Assembly (NCBI GenBank): GCA_946407745.1
Contig: CAMJPQ010000001.1
Location: 124,001 to 188,000 of the forward strand
Reading direction: 5' to 3'
Source of the DNA: an uncultured Clostridia bacterium
GTDB taxonomy: Bacteria; Bacillota; Clostridia; Christensenellales; Aristaeellaceae
DNA length: 64,000 nucleotides
A program made the translations under genes and the position numbers. The notes under the pieces were generated by a model. That model saw nothing but the letters and a program-made list of their open reading frames with translations. It had not been told where the DNA came from and made no database searches. Each line of letters opens with the position of its first letter. Position 1 is the stretch's first letter. Shown piece by piece: positions 8,903 to 19,140 of the stretch.

Positions 8903-9658
8903 TTGCCCGCAATGCATTTCAGGCTCAAGGATTTTGACGGGCCGCTCGACCTGCTGCTGCATCTTGTCGGCAAGGCGCAGATAGACATCAAGGACATATT
9001 TGTCAGCCAGATTACCGATCAGTACATTTCCATCGTGCGGACGGCGCAGGATCTGGATATGGATGACGCATCAGAGTTTCTTGTGATGGCGGCGACACTG
9101 CTGGAAATCAAAAGCCGTTCCATGCTGCCCAAGCCGCCAAGAACGGAAGAAGGGGAAGATCCGCAGGAAGTGCTGATCAGGAGACTGGAAGAGTATAAGC
9201 GCTTCAAGGAAACAGCAATTGCCATGCAGGGCTTTGAAAACGCAGCAAAGGCCATGTTTTCAAAGCTGCCGGATGAATTCCCGCTTCCGCCGCCTGAGGT
9301 GGAGCTGACGGGGATGACCCTAGAGAGGCTGACAACTGCCCTGGTGAATGTGCTTGCACGCAAGCCTGAAGCACTGCAGGACGGTAAGGCCAGCTTTGAT
9401 CCCAGAAATATCCATCGGGATGTGCATACAGTACAGGAATGCATGCTGACACTGATGCGTGGCCTTAGAAACAAAGGCTCCATGCGTTTTGAGGAGGCAT
9501 TGAGTGAGGCACCGACCCGCGAAGAGGTTGTGACACTGTTCCTGGCGCTGCTGGAACTGCTCAGGATCGGGCAAACACACATTCAACAGTCAGGCAGCTT
9601 CGGCGAGATCATTCTGCTGCCGGGACCCGCAGAAGAGAAAGAGACAGATCATGAGTGA
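8903..9658 (+). CDS. scpA: Segregation and condensation protein A
   Basis: 251-residue kleisin subunit of the bacterial SMC-ScpAB condensin, which bridges SMC heads to compact and segregate chromosomes. The N-terminus FRLKDFDGPLDLLLHLVGKAQIDI is diagnostic. A helical linker with EEYKRFKETA and a C-terminal winged-helix (MRFEEALSEAPTREEVVTLFLALLELL) follow. The start is TTG at 8903: AAGGAGG ends 7 bases before it, whereas the in-frame ATG at 8912 would be 16 bases away. It overlaps scpB by eight bases, the standard pairing. The 194 bases before it hold no obvious gene. Confidence 0.96.
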   Translation: MPAMHFRLKDFDGPLDLLLHLVGKAQIDIKDIFVSQITDQYISIVRTAQDLDMDDASEFLVMAATLLEIKSRSMLPKPPRTEEGEDPQEVLIRRLEEYKRFKETAIAMQGFENAAKAMFSKLPDEFPLPPPEVELTGMTLERLTTALVNVLARKPEALQDGKASFDPRNIHRDVHTVQECMLTLMRGLRNKGSMRFEEALSEAPTREEVVTLFLALLELLRIGQTHIQQSGSFGEIILLPGPAEEKETDHE

Positions 9659-10235
9659 CATCAGGGAAGAACTGAAGGAAGAAATGCCGCAGGGAACACT
9701 GAAGGGCCGGATTGAAGCGGTTCTTTATGTTTCCGGCGAACCGATTCTTGCTGCTGACCTGGCCAGGGCACTGAATGTGCCGCAAAAGGAGCTGGATAAC
9801 GCACTGACCGAGCTGCGCGATGAATACGATTATCAGCAGCGCGGATTCTGCTTGCGCATCTTTGGCAGCCATATTCAGCTGACCACAAGGCCATTGTACG
9901 CAGCAGACATCGTTCGGCTGCTGCAGCCTGTGCAGCGGCAGAGCCTGAGCCAGGCCATGATGGAAACGCTGGCAATTGTCGCCTACCGCCAGCCGGTGAC
10001 CAAGGCAGAAATAGAGGCGGTGCGCGGTGTCAAGTGTGATTATTCAGTGCAGGTACTGACGCAGAAAGGGCTGATCCGTGAGATGGGTCGGAAGGACGCG
10101 CTGGGCAGGCCGATACTGTATGGCACAACAGATGACTTTCTGCGTCATTTCGGTCTTAGCTCACTGGAGGAACTGCCGCCCCTTCCGAAGAGCGGAGAAG
10201 AAGAGGACGCGGAGGCTGAGGAGCTTGGTGTATGA
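9651..10235 (+). CDS. scpB: Segregation and condensation protein B
   Basis: 194-residue ScpB, the dimeric winged-helix partner of ScpA in the SMC condensin. Recognisable segments are RIEAVLYVSGEPI near the N-terminus, then ETLAIVAYRQPVTKAEIEAVRGV and the RKDALGRPILYGTTDDFLRHFGL region, all typical of the family. A short acidic tail ends the protein. The start overlaps scpA by eight bases and the stop overlaps the next gene as ATGA, so the three genes are translationally linked. Confidence 0.96.
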   Translation: MSDIREELKEEMPQGTLKGRIEAVLYVSGEPILAADLARALNVPQKELDNALTELRDEYDYQQRGFCLRIFGSHIQLTTRPLYAADIVRLLQPVQRQSLSQAMMETLAIVAYRQPVTKAEIEAVRGVKCDYSVQVLTQKGLIREMGRKDALGRPILYGTTDDFLRHFGLSSLEELPPLPKSGEEEDAEAEELGV

Positions 10236-10897
10236 TAACCTGTGAGAACGAAGCAGCTTACCGCGCTGTGCTTTTTGACCTAGATGGCACACTGCTGTAT
10301 ACACTGGAAGATATCGGCAACGCGATGAACCGTGCGCTGATAAAAAACGGATTACCTACCTTTAAATTGGACGAGTACAGATACCTGGTGGGAAATGGCG
10401 CGGCCATACTGGCTCAGAGAGCGGTCAGGGAGCACACAGAGCTGGCAGAAAAAGTACACTGCGATTACCAGGCTTATTATGAAATGCACAGCATGCAGCT
10501 GACGCGGCCCTATGATGGCATTCCTGAGATGCTGCATGCCCTGAAAAAAGCCGGATTTGAGCTCTGCGTGCTCTCCAATAAGCCTGATGCGGACACGCGC
10601 AGGATCATAATCAACTATTTCGGTGATCAGCTTTTCAACCATGTGCAGGGGCAGAAAGAGGGTACACCGGTCAAGCCCGACCCAGGGGCCGCACTGCAGA
10701 TTGCCCGCGAATTGCAGCTTCCTCCTAATTGCTTCGCCTATCTCGGAGACAGCGCAGTGGATATGGAATGCGCTGTGCGCGCAGGGATGACACCCATTGG
10801 CGCTGCCTGGGGCTACAGGACGGAGGAAGAACTGCAGCGCAGTGGCGCAAAGTACTTGCTGCGCCGCCCTCTTGAGCTGCTGGAGGTGCTGAAATGA
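10232..10897 (+). CDS. HAD-superfamily phosphatase (phosphoglycolate phosphatase type)
   Basis: 221-residue HAD hydrolase with a helical cap (subclass IA). Motif I is FDLDGTLLYT (nucleophile Asp), motif II is CVLSNKP, the motif III lysine is in GTPVKPDPG, and motif IV is YLGDSAVDMECA. The arrangement is that of Gph/PpaX-like phosphatases acting on small phosphorylated metabolites such as phosphoglycolate or pyrophosphate. The specificity cannot be set from sequence. It overlaps scpB by four bases and the next gene by four bases, so it belongs to the same transcript. Confidence 0.88.
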   Translation: MITCENEAAYRAVLFDLDGTLLYTLEDIGNAMNRALIKNGLPTFKLDEYRYLVGNGAAILAQRAVREHTELAEKVHCDYQAYYEMHSMQLTRPYDGIPEMLHALKKAGFELCVLSNKPDADTRRIIINYFGDQLFNHVQGQKEGTPVKPDPGAALQIARELQLPPNCFAYLGDSAVDMECAVRAGMTPIGAAWGYRTEEELQRSGAKYLLRRPLELLEVLK

Positions 10898-11760
10898 GGA
10901 TCGGAGTTCGTCTGCTTTCCTTTCTGATGACTGTTTTGCTGCTTAGTGGCGCTGCCGCGCAGGGCAGCACAACGGCTTATACCTTTACCAACCGAAGCAT
11001 ACCCACCACCTATGAAACGGAGACAATCAAATATCAGATAGAGATTGGCCTGGTGAACGGGACAAAATGCTATCTGACAAAGGTTTGGCTTGCGGAGCCC
11101 GGCAGGCAGATCCGGAAGGCCATCTCACCGTGGCATGAGGAACTGGCGTGGCCTCAAAGGATGGCGGCGAAGATCGACGGGGTTGTACTCGCGGTCAACG
11201 GCAGCGGGTATGTAAGCCCCACCTACCCCGAAATTCCGGAGAATTATCCGGGAAACAGCAAGGATTATTATTATACGCCGCTTGGCTCCCTGACCGTGGT
11301 GGACGGAAAAGTGTACCGGAATCTGGAAGGCGTGCCTTTCTATGGCCTGACACTGGAGGCAGACGGCCTTCACATGTACAGCGGTTCAGATAATGAACAG
11401 GTCCTTGCGAACAATCCGCTGCAAACCTGGAGCTTCTATACTGGCTGTCCGATGGCAAGGGATGGAATCAGCCTGATTGATGAGGAATGGGCCTTTGCCA
11501 CCCGGCGCGCCGCGAGGACCATTGTCTGCAAGCTGAAAGAAGAAAACACCTATCTGCTGATGACAGCGACCTCCAACCATGGGCTGACGCTGGTGGAGGC
11601 GAATACTTTTCTGATGGCAGAGTATGACACTGAGTGGATTTACGACCTGGATGGAGGCCCTTCCTCGGCGCTGATGCGCAAAAGAAAAGATGCAGATGCG
11701 CTGAAGGTGATCTACGAACCGGGACAGCGCTGCGTTGACGTGCTGGCATTTACTGAATGA
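10894..11760 (+). CDS. Secreted phosphodiester glycosidase-like protein (NAGPA domain)
   Basis: 288 residues with a signal peptide (MRIGVRLLSFLMTVLLLSGAAA) and then one domain resembling the phosphodiester glycosidase fold (DUF2233/NAGPA). The hallmarks are LAVNGSGY in the middle and YDLDGGPSSALM near the C-terminus, matching the family's substrate-loop and DGG-S-S motif. Human NAGPA removes GlcNAc from phosphodiesters; bacterial members act on cell-envelope or spore glycans but are mostly uncharacterised. It is coupled to the HAD gene by an ATGA overlap. A second family member lies at 54499-55584. Confidence 0.75.
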   Translation: MRIGVRLLSFLMTVLLLSGAAAQGSTTAYTFTNRSIPTTYETETIKYQIEIGLVNGTKCYLTKVWLAEPGRQIRKAISPWHEELAWPQRMAAKIDGVVLAVNGSGYVSPTYPEIPENYPGNSKDYYYTPLGSLTVVDGKVYRNLEGVPFYGLTLEADGLHMYSGSDNEQVLANNPLQTWSFYTGCPMARDGISLIDEEWAFATRRAARTIVCKLKEENTYLLMTATSNHGLTLVEANTFLMAEYDTEWIYDLDGGPSSALMRKRKDADALKVIYEPGQRCVDVLAFTE

Positions 11761-11889
11761 AGAACTGTATGAGCAGCTGCGAGACCTACGCAGAAAGCTG
11801 CTTTCGCAGGTTCGTTACATCAGCTTGCGCGTAACGGCCTGCGCCGGACTATGGTGGGACAATGGGTATTCCATTGTGAGGAGTATAGC

Positions 11890-14499
11890 ATGGCGACTGT
11901 AACACCAATGATGCAGCAGTATCTGACGCTCAAGGAAAAATACAGTGATTGCATCCTGTTTTTCCGCCTCGGTGACTTCTACGAAATGTTTTTTGATGAT
12001 GCAATCACCGCATCGAGAGAGCTTGAACTGACACTGACCGGCAAGGATTGCGGATTGGAAGAGAGAGCTCCGATGTGCGGTGTTCCGCACCACGCTGTGA
12101 ATGTATATATAGAGCGTCTTCTTGCCAAGGGATACAAGGTTGCCATCGGCGAGCAAATGGAGGATCCAGCCCTCGCCAAGGGGCTGGTGGACAGAGATGT
12201 TGTCAGGGTTTTTACGCCTGGCACCATTAATGATCCGGACATGCTCGAGGACAGAAAAAACAGCTATCTGGCCTGTATCTGTTTCGCCGGTGACAGCTGC
12301 GGACTGGCCTGGGTGGATGTGTCGACGGGAGAATTCGCGCTTCGGGAGGTAGCCTCACCGGAGGAGCAGCTGCAGGATGTCTATGCCCGCGTCAGCCCCA
12401 CGGAGGTGATCACAAACGATCTGGTGCGGCTCCGTGAGTGCATGAAAAAGGAAGTGACAGCTGCCAGTGAGCAGCCCAATACATGGTTTGGGTATTCCGG
12501 CGCTGTGGAAACGCTTTGCCGTCATTTTCATCTTCATGATCTGACTCCTCTGGGATTGGAAGAAGGATACCATGTTGGCGTCTGTGCTGCCGGCGCGCTG
12601 ATGCGCTATCTGGAAGAAACGCAGAAAAACGCGATGGCGCATATTACAGATATCCGAATTGATGCCGGGACCGGAAAGCTGCTGCTGGACAGTGCCGCAC
12701 GGCGCAATCTCGAACTGACAGAAACGCTGCGGGGTAAAGGAAGAAAAGGAACGCTTCTGGGACTGCTGGACAGAACCTCCACAGCGATGGGTGGAAGAAT
12801 GCTGAGAAGCTGGATCGAGCAGCCGCTGAGCGACCTGAGCCAGATTTCCGCGCGCCATGACGCGGTCGAAGAGCTCTTTGGACAGCATGTGCTGGCCATG
12901 ACGCTCGCGGAGAAGCTGCAGGGTGTTTATGATATGGAACGGCTGCTGAGCAAGGTGGCCTATAAGAGCCTGAACGCAAGAGACTGTCTGGCGCTGTGCG
13001 CCTCACTGGAACGTGTGCCGGAGATCAAGTCATTGATGGCGGATGTGACAAGCGCGCAGCTGAAGAGTATCTTTTTCAGGCTGAACCCGCTTGAGGAACT
13101 GACAGAGCTGCTGGAGCGTGCGATCCATCCGGATGCCCCGATCAGCATTACCGAGGGAGGCATCATCCGTGACGGGTATTCCGCCCTGCTGGACGAGTAT
13201 CGTGAGGCAGCAACAAATGGAAAACAGTGGATACTTCGAATGGAGCAGGAGGAGCGCGATAAAACAGGCATCAAAAACCTGAGAATACAGTATAACCGGG
13301 TATTCGGATACTATATTGAGGTTACAAAGAGCTATCTTGACATGGTGCCTGAAACTTATATCCGGCGGCAGACACTGGCAAATTCCGAGCGGTATGTCAC
13401 ACCGGCGCTGCGGGAGATGGAGCAGAAAATCGTCGGCGCGCAGGAACAGGCAGTCCGCCTGGAACTGCAGCTCTTTTCTGAAATACGGGAGAGACTGACG
13501 CAAAGCATAGCTGACATCCAGCGCATTGCCATGGCGCTGAAGGAGCTGGACGCACTGCTGTCACTCAGCACAGTGGCGGTGGAAAACCGCTATGTGCGTC
13601 CCCAAATGACTGATGACGGCAGCATGGACATCAGGGATGGGCGGCATCCGGTGGTTGAACAGTCGCTGAAGGATGAGGGCTTTGTACCCAATGACACACA
13701 GATGAACCTGAATGATGCCCGGATGCTGATCATCACGGGGCCGAACATGGCGGGAAAAAGCACCTATATGCGTCAGGTTGCCCTGATTGTACTGATGGCG
13801 CATATCGGCAGCTTTGTTCCTGCCACTCAGGCAGCCGTGCCGTTGACTGACCGCATCTTCACCCGTGTTGGCGCTTCGGATGATCTCGCGAGCGGACAGA
13901 GCACCTTTATGGTGGAGATGTCCGAAACGGCCAACATCCTGCGCAACGCGACAAGAAACTCGCTGATCATACTGGATGAAATCGGCCGCGGGACCTCCAC
14001 TTTCGATGGCCTGGCCATTGCTTGGGCTGTTGTTGAGTATCTGAGCGATATCGGCAAATGCGGCGCAAAGACACTTTTTGCGACACATTATCATGAGCTG
14101 AGCGAGCTGGAAGGACACCTGGACGGGGTGCAGAACTATTGTGTATCAGTTAAAGAACATGGCGAGGACATCCTGTTCCTGAGAAAAATCATCCGCGGCG
14201 GGGCGGACAAATCATTCGGTGTGCAGGTGGCACGGCTTGCAGGGGTTCCGCATGAGGTCATTGTCCGCGCACACGAGATACAGGCAAGGCTTGAGGCATC
14301 CGATATCAATCAGAACACCATTGGACAAAACATCCTTGGAGCAGACGATACGCAGCAGCACATTGAGCAGGTTGATATGTTCGATTGGAAGCGCACAGAG
14401 ATTATCCATGAGCTGCAGTCGATCGATGTGATGGCACTTACGCCAATGGACGCGATCAACAAGCTCTTTCTGCTCAGGGAAAAGGCGCGATCACTGTAA
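11890..14499 (+). CDS. mutS: DNA mismatch repair protein MutS
   Basis: 869-residue mismatch-recognition ATPase. The N-terminal mismatch-binding motif is seen in LGDFYEMFF (FxE), followed by connector, lever and clamp domains. The C-terminal ABC-type ATPase carries Walker A GPNMAGKSTYMRQ, the VGASDDLASGQSTFMVEM signature and Walker B LIILDEIGRGTSTFDG. A short C-terminal helix-turn-helix dimerisation tail ends the protein. The frame is open from 11851, but the ATG at 11890 has GGAG 6 bases upstream and begins at the conserved TPMMQQYLTLK. No mutL lies next to it in this window. Confidence 0.97.
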   Translation: MATVTPMMQQYLTLKEKYSDCILFFRLGDFYEMFFDDAITASRELELTLTGKDCGLEERAPMCGVPHHAVNVYIERLLAKGYKVAIGEQMEDPALAKGLVDRDVVRVFTPGTINDPDMLEDRKNSYLACICFAGDSCGLAWVDVSTGEFALREVASPEEQLQDVYARVSPTEVITNDLVRLRECMKKEVTAASEQPNTWFGYSGAVETLCRHFHLHDLTPLGLEEGYHVGVCAAGALMRYLEETQKNAMAHITDIRIDAGTGKLLLDSAARRNLELTETLRGKGRKGTLLGLLDRTSTAMGGRMLRSWIEQPLSDLSQISARHDAVEELFGQHVLAMTLAEKLQGVYDMERLLSKVAYKSLNARDCLALCASLERVPEIKSLMADVTSAQLKSIFFRLNPLEELTELLERAIHPDAPISITEGGIIRDGYSALLDEYREAATNGKQWILRMEQEERDKTGIKNLRIQYNRVFGYYIEVTKSYLDMVPETYIRRQTLANSERYVTPALREMEQKIVGAQEQAVRLELQLFSEIRERLTQSIADIQRIAMALKELDALLSLSTVAVENRYVRPQMTDDGSMDIRDGRHPVVEQSLKDEGFVPNDTQMNLNDARMLIITGPNMAGKSTYMRQVALIVLMAHIGSFVPATQAAVPLTDRIFTRVGASDDLASGQSTFMVEMSETANILRNATRNSLIILDEIGRGTSTFDGLAIAWAVVEYLSDIGKCGAKTLFATHYHELSELEGHLDGVQNYCVSVKEHGEDILFLRKIIRGGADKSFGVQVARLAGVPHEVIVRAHEIQARLEASDINQNTIGQNILGADDTQQHIEQVDMFDWKRTEIIHELQSIDVMALTPMDAINKLFLLREKARSL

Positions 14500-14553
14500 A
14501 CGGCAACGGAGTGACGGAAACGAGACAAATACATCAAAAATGCAATTTTGCTA

Positions 14554-15982
<1,429 letters not shown>

Positions 15983-16008
15983 TTTCGAAACAACCGCATA
16001 TAAAATGT

Positions 16009-16043
16009 GGGAGACAGATGATGTGCTCTGTCTCCCCTTTTGT
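16009..16043 (+). terminator. Intrinsic terminator of gdhA
   Basis: Exact 10-bp stem GGGAGACAGA / TCTGTCTCCC (16009-16018 and 16027-16036) with an 8-base loop, followed by CTTTTGTTTT. It separates gdhA from the convergent minus-strand yabN gene. Confidence 0.9.
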
Positions 16044-16086
16044 TTTATGTATTGTTTCTTCCGGACAGCAAAACGCAGGACTCCAT

Positions 16087-17538
16087 CTATTTCATAGCCT
16101 TTACCTGCTCCCAATATGCGTCCATCTCGCTGAGCGTCATATTATCCAACTTTTTCCCGTCAGATAGAATAAGATGTTCCATCTTCTCAAAGCGCTGGAG
16201 GAATTTCTGTGTCGCGGCCTCGAGCGCTTCCTCGGGCTCCACATCGGCAAGCCGGGCTACGTTGACACAGGCAAACAAAAGGTCGCCGATTTCCTCCTTC
16301 AGCTTTGTACCAGAGAGGAGTTCCTCCCCTACCTCGTCTGCTTCTTCATGAACCTTGTAAAGCGCCTCTGAAGCGCTGTCCCAGTCGAAACCCACAGCAG
16401 CTGCTTTCTTTTGCACCTTGGCTGCGCGCATCAGCGCTGGCAGCGACAGGGCAACATCCTTCATGGCCTGAGCCTGCGTTGTCTGATGCTTTTCGGCTTT
16501 TTTCAGCTTTTCCCAGCTGACAGAAACCTCTTCCGCATTGGCACAGTGCACAGTGCCAAAGACATGGGCATGACGGAATATCATTTTTCTGCAGATGCAG
16601 GTAGCGATATCCCGCATATTGAAGGAGGCGTGACTGCGGCCGATCGAAGCGTGAAAAACGATCTGCAGCAGCACATCACCGAGCTCATCGGCAAGCTGCG
16701 CGTCGTCTCCTGCGTCAATAGCGCCGGCGGCTTCATAGCACTCTTCAATCAGATACTTACGCAGGCTCTGATGTGTCTGCTCCCTGTCCCAGGGACAGCC
16801 GTCTGGTGAACGCAGCACCTCCATGATTTGCAGTAGGTCATCGGTATCAAAACGGTTTCTGGCGGTGAAAGGAACAGGCGGCACCAGCAGGCAAAGGGTC
16901 TGATCATAATGCTTCAACCGGTCCAGTTCACACAGGGTGATCTGCCTGATGCACCCGATCCCGCTGCTGTCGGTAGACAGGACGCTGCATTCCAGTTCAT
17001 CAGGGTACAGGTCGGTCAGCATCAGCTTCACATCACTTGCCAGCAGAGGCGAGTCGATTTCCGTAACAAGCAGCGGACAGGTTGGATCAAGACGAAGAGC
17101 TGATATGGCAGAGGCCGTAATGATACGCTGACCTTGCTGAACGGTGGAAACACCAAGTGCCTGGTTGAAAACGGTATCCGCCTGACTCAGCCCCGGCAGC
17201 ACCTTCAATGCAGCGTTCTCCGGTCGAAGCGAGGCGAGAGCATCCACTGCACCATCCTGAGAAGGGAACGGCACGGCAAAGGTCACCGGTTCCTCTGAGG
17301 CCTTCTTCCAAAGCTCGGCGGCCATTGCGCGGTGAAGCTGATCAAAATCCTCGTACTGATCGTACAAGTCGTCCAGGGAAGAGAACGAAATACCCTGAGC
17401 CTGAAGCCACTGAGCCGCGGGATGCCTGGCGGTGCGCAGCACGAGTACCTGTGCCTGCCTCAGCGTTTCGACGGATTGAAGTGTCATCAGTTCCGGCTTC
17501 CCGGGGCCTAACGCGACCACTGTGATACTGGGAGACAT
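16087..17538 (-). CDS. mazG: Tetrapyrrole methylase-MazG fusion (YabN-like)
   Basis: 483 residues in two domains. Residues 1 to ~215 are a SAM-dependent tetrapyrrole methylase-like domain (ITVVALGPGKPELMTLQSVE; later SDVKLMLTDLYP). Residues ~235-480 hold a duplicated MazG nucleoside triphosphate pyrophosphohydrolase (LRSPDGCPWDREQTHQSLRK, EECYEAAGAID...LADELGDVLLQIVFH, then EEADEVGEEL...KEEIGDLLFACVNVARL). The EExxE...ExxD metal motifs are intact in both halves. The MazG part should hydrolyse non-canonical or excess NTPs; the role of the methylase part is unknown even in B. subtilis YabN. It shares one base with the stop of the upstream flippase gene (TAATG). The methylase-MazG gene beside a SpoVB-like gene mirrors the yabM-yabN order. 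Confidence 0.92.
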   Translation of the reverse strand: MSPSITVVALGPGKPELMTLQSVETLRQAQVLVLRTARHPAAQWLQAQGISFSSLDDLYDQYEDFDQLHRAMAAELWKKASEEPVTFAVPFPSQDGAVDALASLRPENAALKVLPGLSQADTVFNQALGVSTVQQGQRIITASAISALRLDPTCPLLVTEIDSPLLASDVKLMLTDLYPDELECSVLSTDSSGIGCIRQITLCELDRLKHYDQTLCLLVPPVPFTARNRFDTDDLLQIMEVLRSPDGCPWDREQTHQSLRKYLIEECYEAAGAIDAGDDAQLADELGDVLLQIVFHASIGRSHASFNMRDIATCICRKMIFRHAHVFGTVHCANAEEVSVSWEKLKKAEKHQTTQAQAMKDVALSLPALMRAAKVQKKAAAVGFDWDSASEALYKVHEEADEVGEELLSGTKLKEEIGDLLFACVNVARLADVEPEEALEAATQKFLQRFEKMEHLILSDGKKLDNMTLSEMDAYWEQVKAMK

Positions 17539-19124
17539 TATGACACCTTCCTTCCTCGCAGAGAGGAAAAATCATCCTTGCGAATTGCCTTCAACAGGAA
17601 GGCCGCGCCGAAATATACAATCACTCCGATGGCAACTTCAAGCAACGTGGTCAGGTGATTGATGGGCAGTAAACGCTGCAGAAGAATCACAACCAACCCC
17701 ATACAGGCGGTAGCCAACGCTGGCCTGAGCAGCCAGCCTTTGAAGTTGAAGGGCATATGGGCATATTTCAGGCAATAGAGCAGATTTGGTACGAGGGACA
17801 CAAAATAGCAAACAAGGGAGGCAATCGGAGCACCGTGAATGTTCAGACCGGGCAGCGCAACAAGCGTATAATTCAGGATGATTTTGCAGATCACACCCGC
17901 AATGAGGGTATACATGGGGATGCGCTGCTTGCCAACACCCTGGAGGATTGCGCTTGTCGCCTGTACAGAGGTGAACAGCACCACTGTCAGGCTTTGCATA
18001 GCAAGCAGCCCTGCCGCAATATCTGTTACAGAGGTGCCCTGTATCGGCGCGTAACCTGCAAGGGTTCCCTTATAAAAGAACAACAGCAGATTCTTTGAAA
18101 GCAGACTCATGCCAACGGCACAGGGGAAACCGATGATGAAAGCAAAGCGAAGACCAAAGTCACTCTGGTCACGCACTGCTTTTTCGCTCTTGAGTGCAGC
18201 GGCTGCGGAAATTGCCGGAACAAGGCTCATTGAAATGGAGAGGGCCAGAGCAGTGGGAATGTTGATTAAACGGATAATAATGCCGCTGAACAAGCCATAC
18301 AGCGGTGACGCTTCTTCAATGGTCAGGCCAGCCGCCATCAACCGCTCTACCAGCATTTGGGAGTCGATGAAGGTGGCCAGAGGGACGATGCAGGCGCTGA
18401 CAGTGATCGGGATAGAGATGCGCAAAAGGCGCATCATCAGCGTAGAAGCGCTTTGCGGTTTCTCGCTCGTCTCCTGCGGCAGTGCCGAAAATTCCTTTTT
18501 TTTGCGGGTATAGACCAGCATCATGTACAAAAGCGCAACGGCTTCCACAAAGGTAATGCCAAGCAAGGCCCCAACCGCACCGTCGGCGACTGATTTTTGA
18601 GCACCAAGGTAAGCAAGCGGCAGAGAGAGGCATACCTTTCCGATCTGCTCAATCAGCTGAGATACAGCGGTTGGTACCATATTCTGCTGCCCCTGCATGA
18701 AACCGCGAAAAGCGGAAAGAATGCAGACGACTGTCACACAGGGAGCAATGACATAAAAACCGGGCTGCGCCAGCGGCTGCTTGCTGGAGAGTAGTGGTGC
18801 CGCTATGAACATGATCAGAGAGGAAAGAACACCAAGCGCCGAGAGCAGCATCAGCGCAACCTTGAATACATGGTGCGCATTGTGCGGATCCTTTTTCGCA
18901 AGGCACTGGCTGACCATTCTGCTGACAGCCACCGGCAGCCCGGCGGAAGAAATTGTCAGCAGCAGTGTGTAGGTGGGATAAACAGTCTGAAAAATGCCCT
19001 GACCGTCCAGGCCGATAGCCCATGTCAGAGGAATGGAATAAAGCACCCCGATCAATTTGCAGACAATACCGGTAATGCCAAGCACTGTCATGCCGCCGAT
19101 CAGGCTTTTTGTGTTTCTGGACAA
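17538..19124 (-). CDS. SpoVB/MurJ-like oligosaccharide flippase
   Basis: 528-residue integral membrane protein with about 14 hydrophobic segments, of the MVF/PST branch of the MOP exporter superfamily. The N-terminus (GGMTVLGITGIVCKLIGVLY, then YPTYTLLLTISSAGLPVAVSRMVS) is that of SpoVB and YabM-type proteins, which flip lipid-linked polysaccharide or peptidoglycan precursors. Its position before the YabN fusion suggests the YabM-like orthologue group. Whether it works in sporulation, lipid II export or another glycan path cannot be decided. The start is the ATG at 19124 and the next gene upstream ends 16 bases before it. Confidence 0.88.
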   Translation of the reverse strand: MSRNTKSLIGGMTVLGITGIVCKLIGVLYSIPLTWAIGLDGQGIFQTVYPTYTLLLTISSAGLPVAVSRMVSQCLAKKDPHNAHHVFKVALMLLSALGVLSSLIMFIAAPLLSSKQPLAQPGFYVIAPCVTVVCILSAFRGFMQGQQNMVPTAVSQLIEQIGKVCLSLPLAYLGAQKSVADGAVGALLGITFVEAVALLYMMLVYTRKKKEFSALPQETSEKPQSASTLMMRLLRISIPITVSACIVPLATFIDSQMLVERLMAAGLTIEEASPLYGLFSGIIIRLINIPTALALSISMSLVPAISAAAALKSEKAVRDQSDFGLRFAFIIGFPCAVGMSLLSKNLLLFFYKGTLAGYAPIQGTSVTDIAAGLLAMQSLTVVLFTSVQATSAILQGVGKQRIPMYTLIAGVICKIILNYTLVALPGLNIHGAPIASLVCYFVSLVPNLLYCLKYAHMPFNFKGWLLRPALATACMGLVVILLQRLLPINHLTTLLEVAIGVIVYFGAAFLLKAIRKDDFSSLRGRKVS

Positions 19125-19140
19125 TGTCCCGCCTCCCCTG

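Noticed and set aside
11761..11889. Terminator between the phosphodiester glycosidase gene and mutS
   Set aside because: CTGCGA/TCGCAG pairings are imperfect and no T-run follows.
16087..17538. Frameshifted merge of two genes (methylase and MazG)
   Set aside because: The same fusion is the normal YabN architecture.
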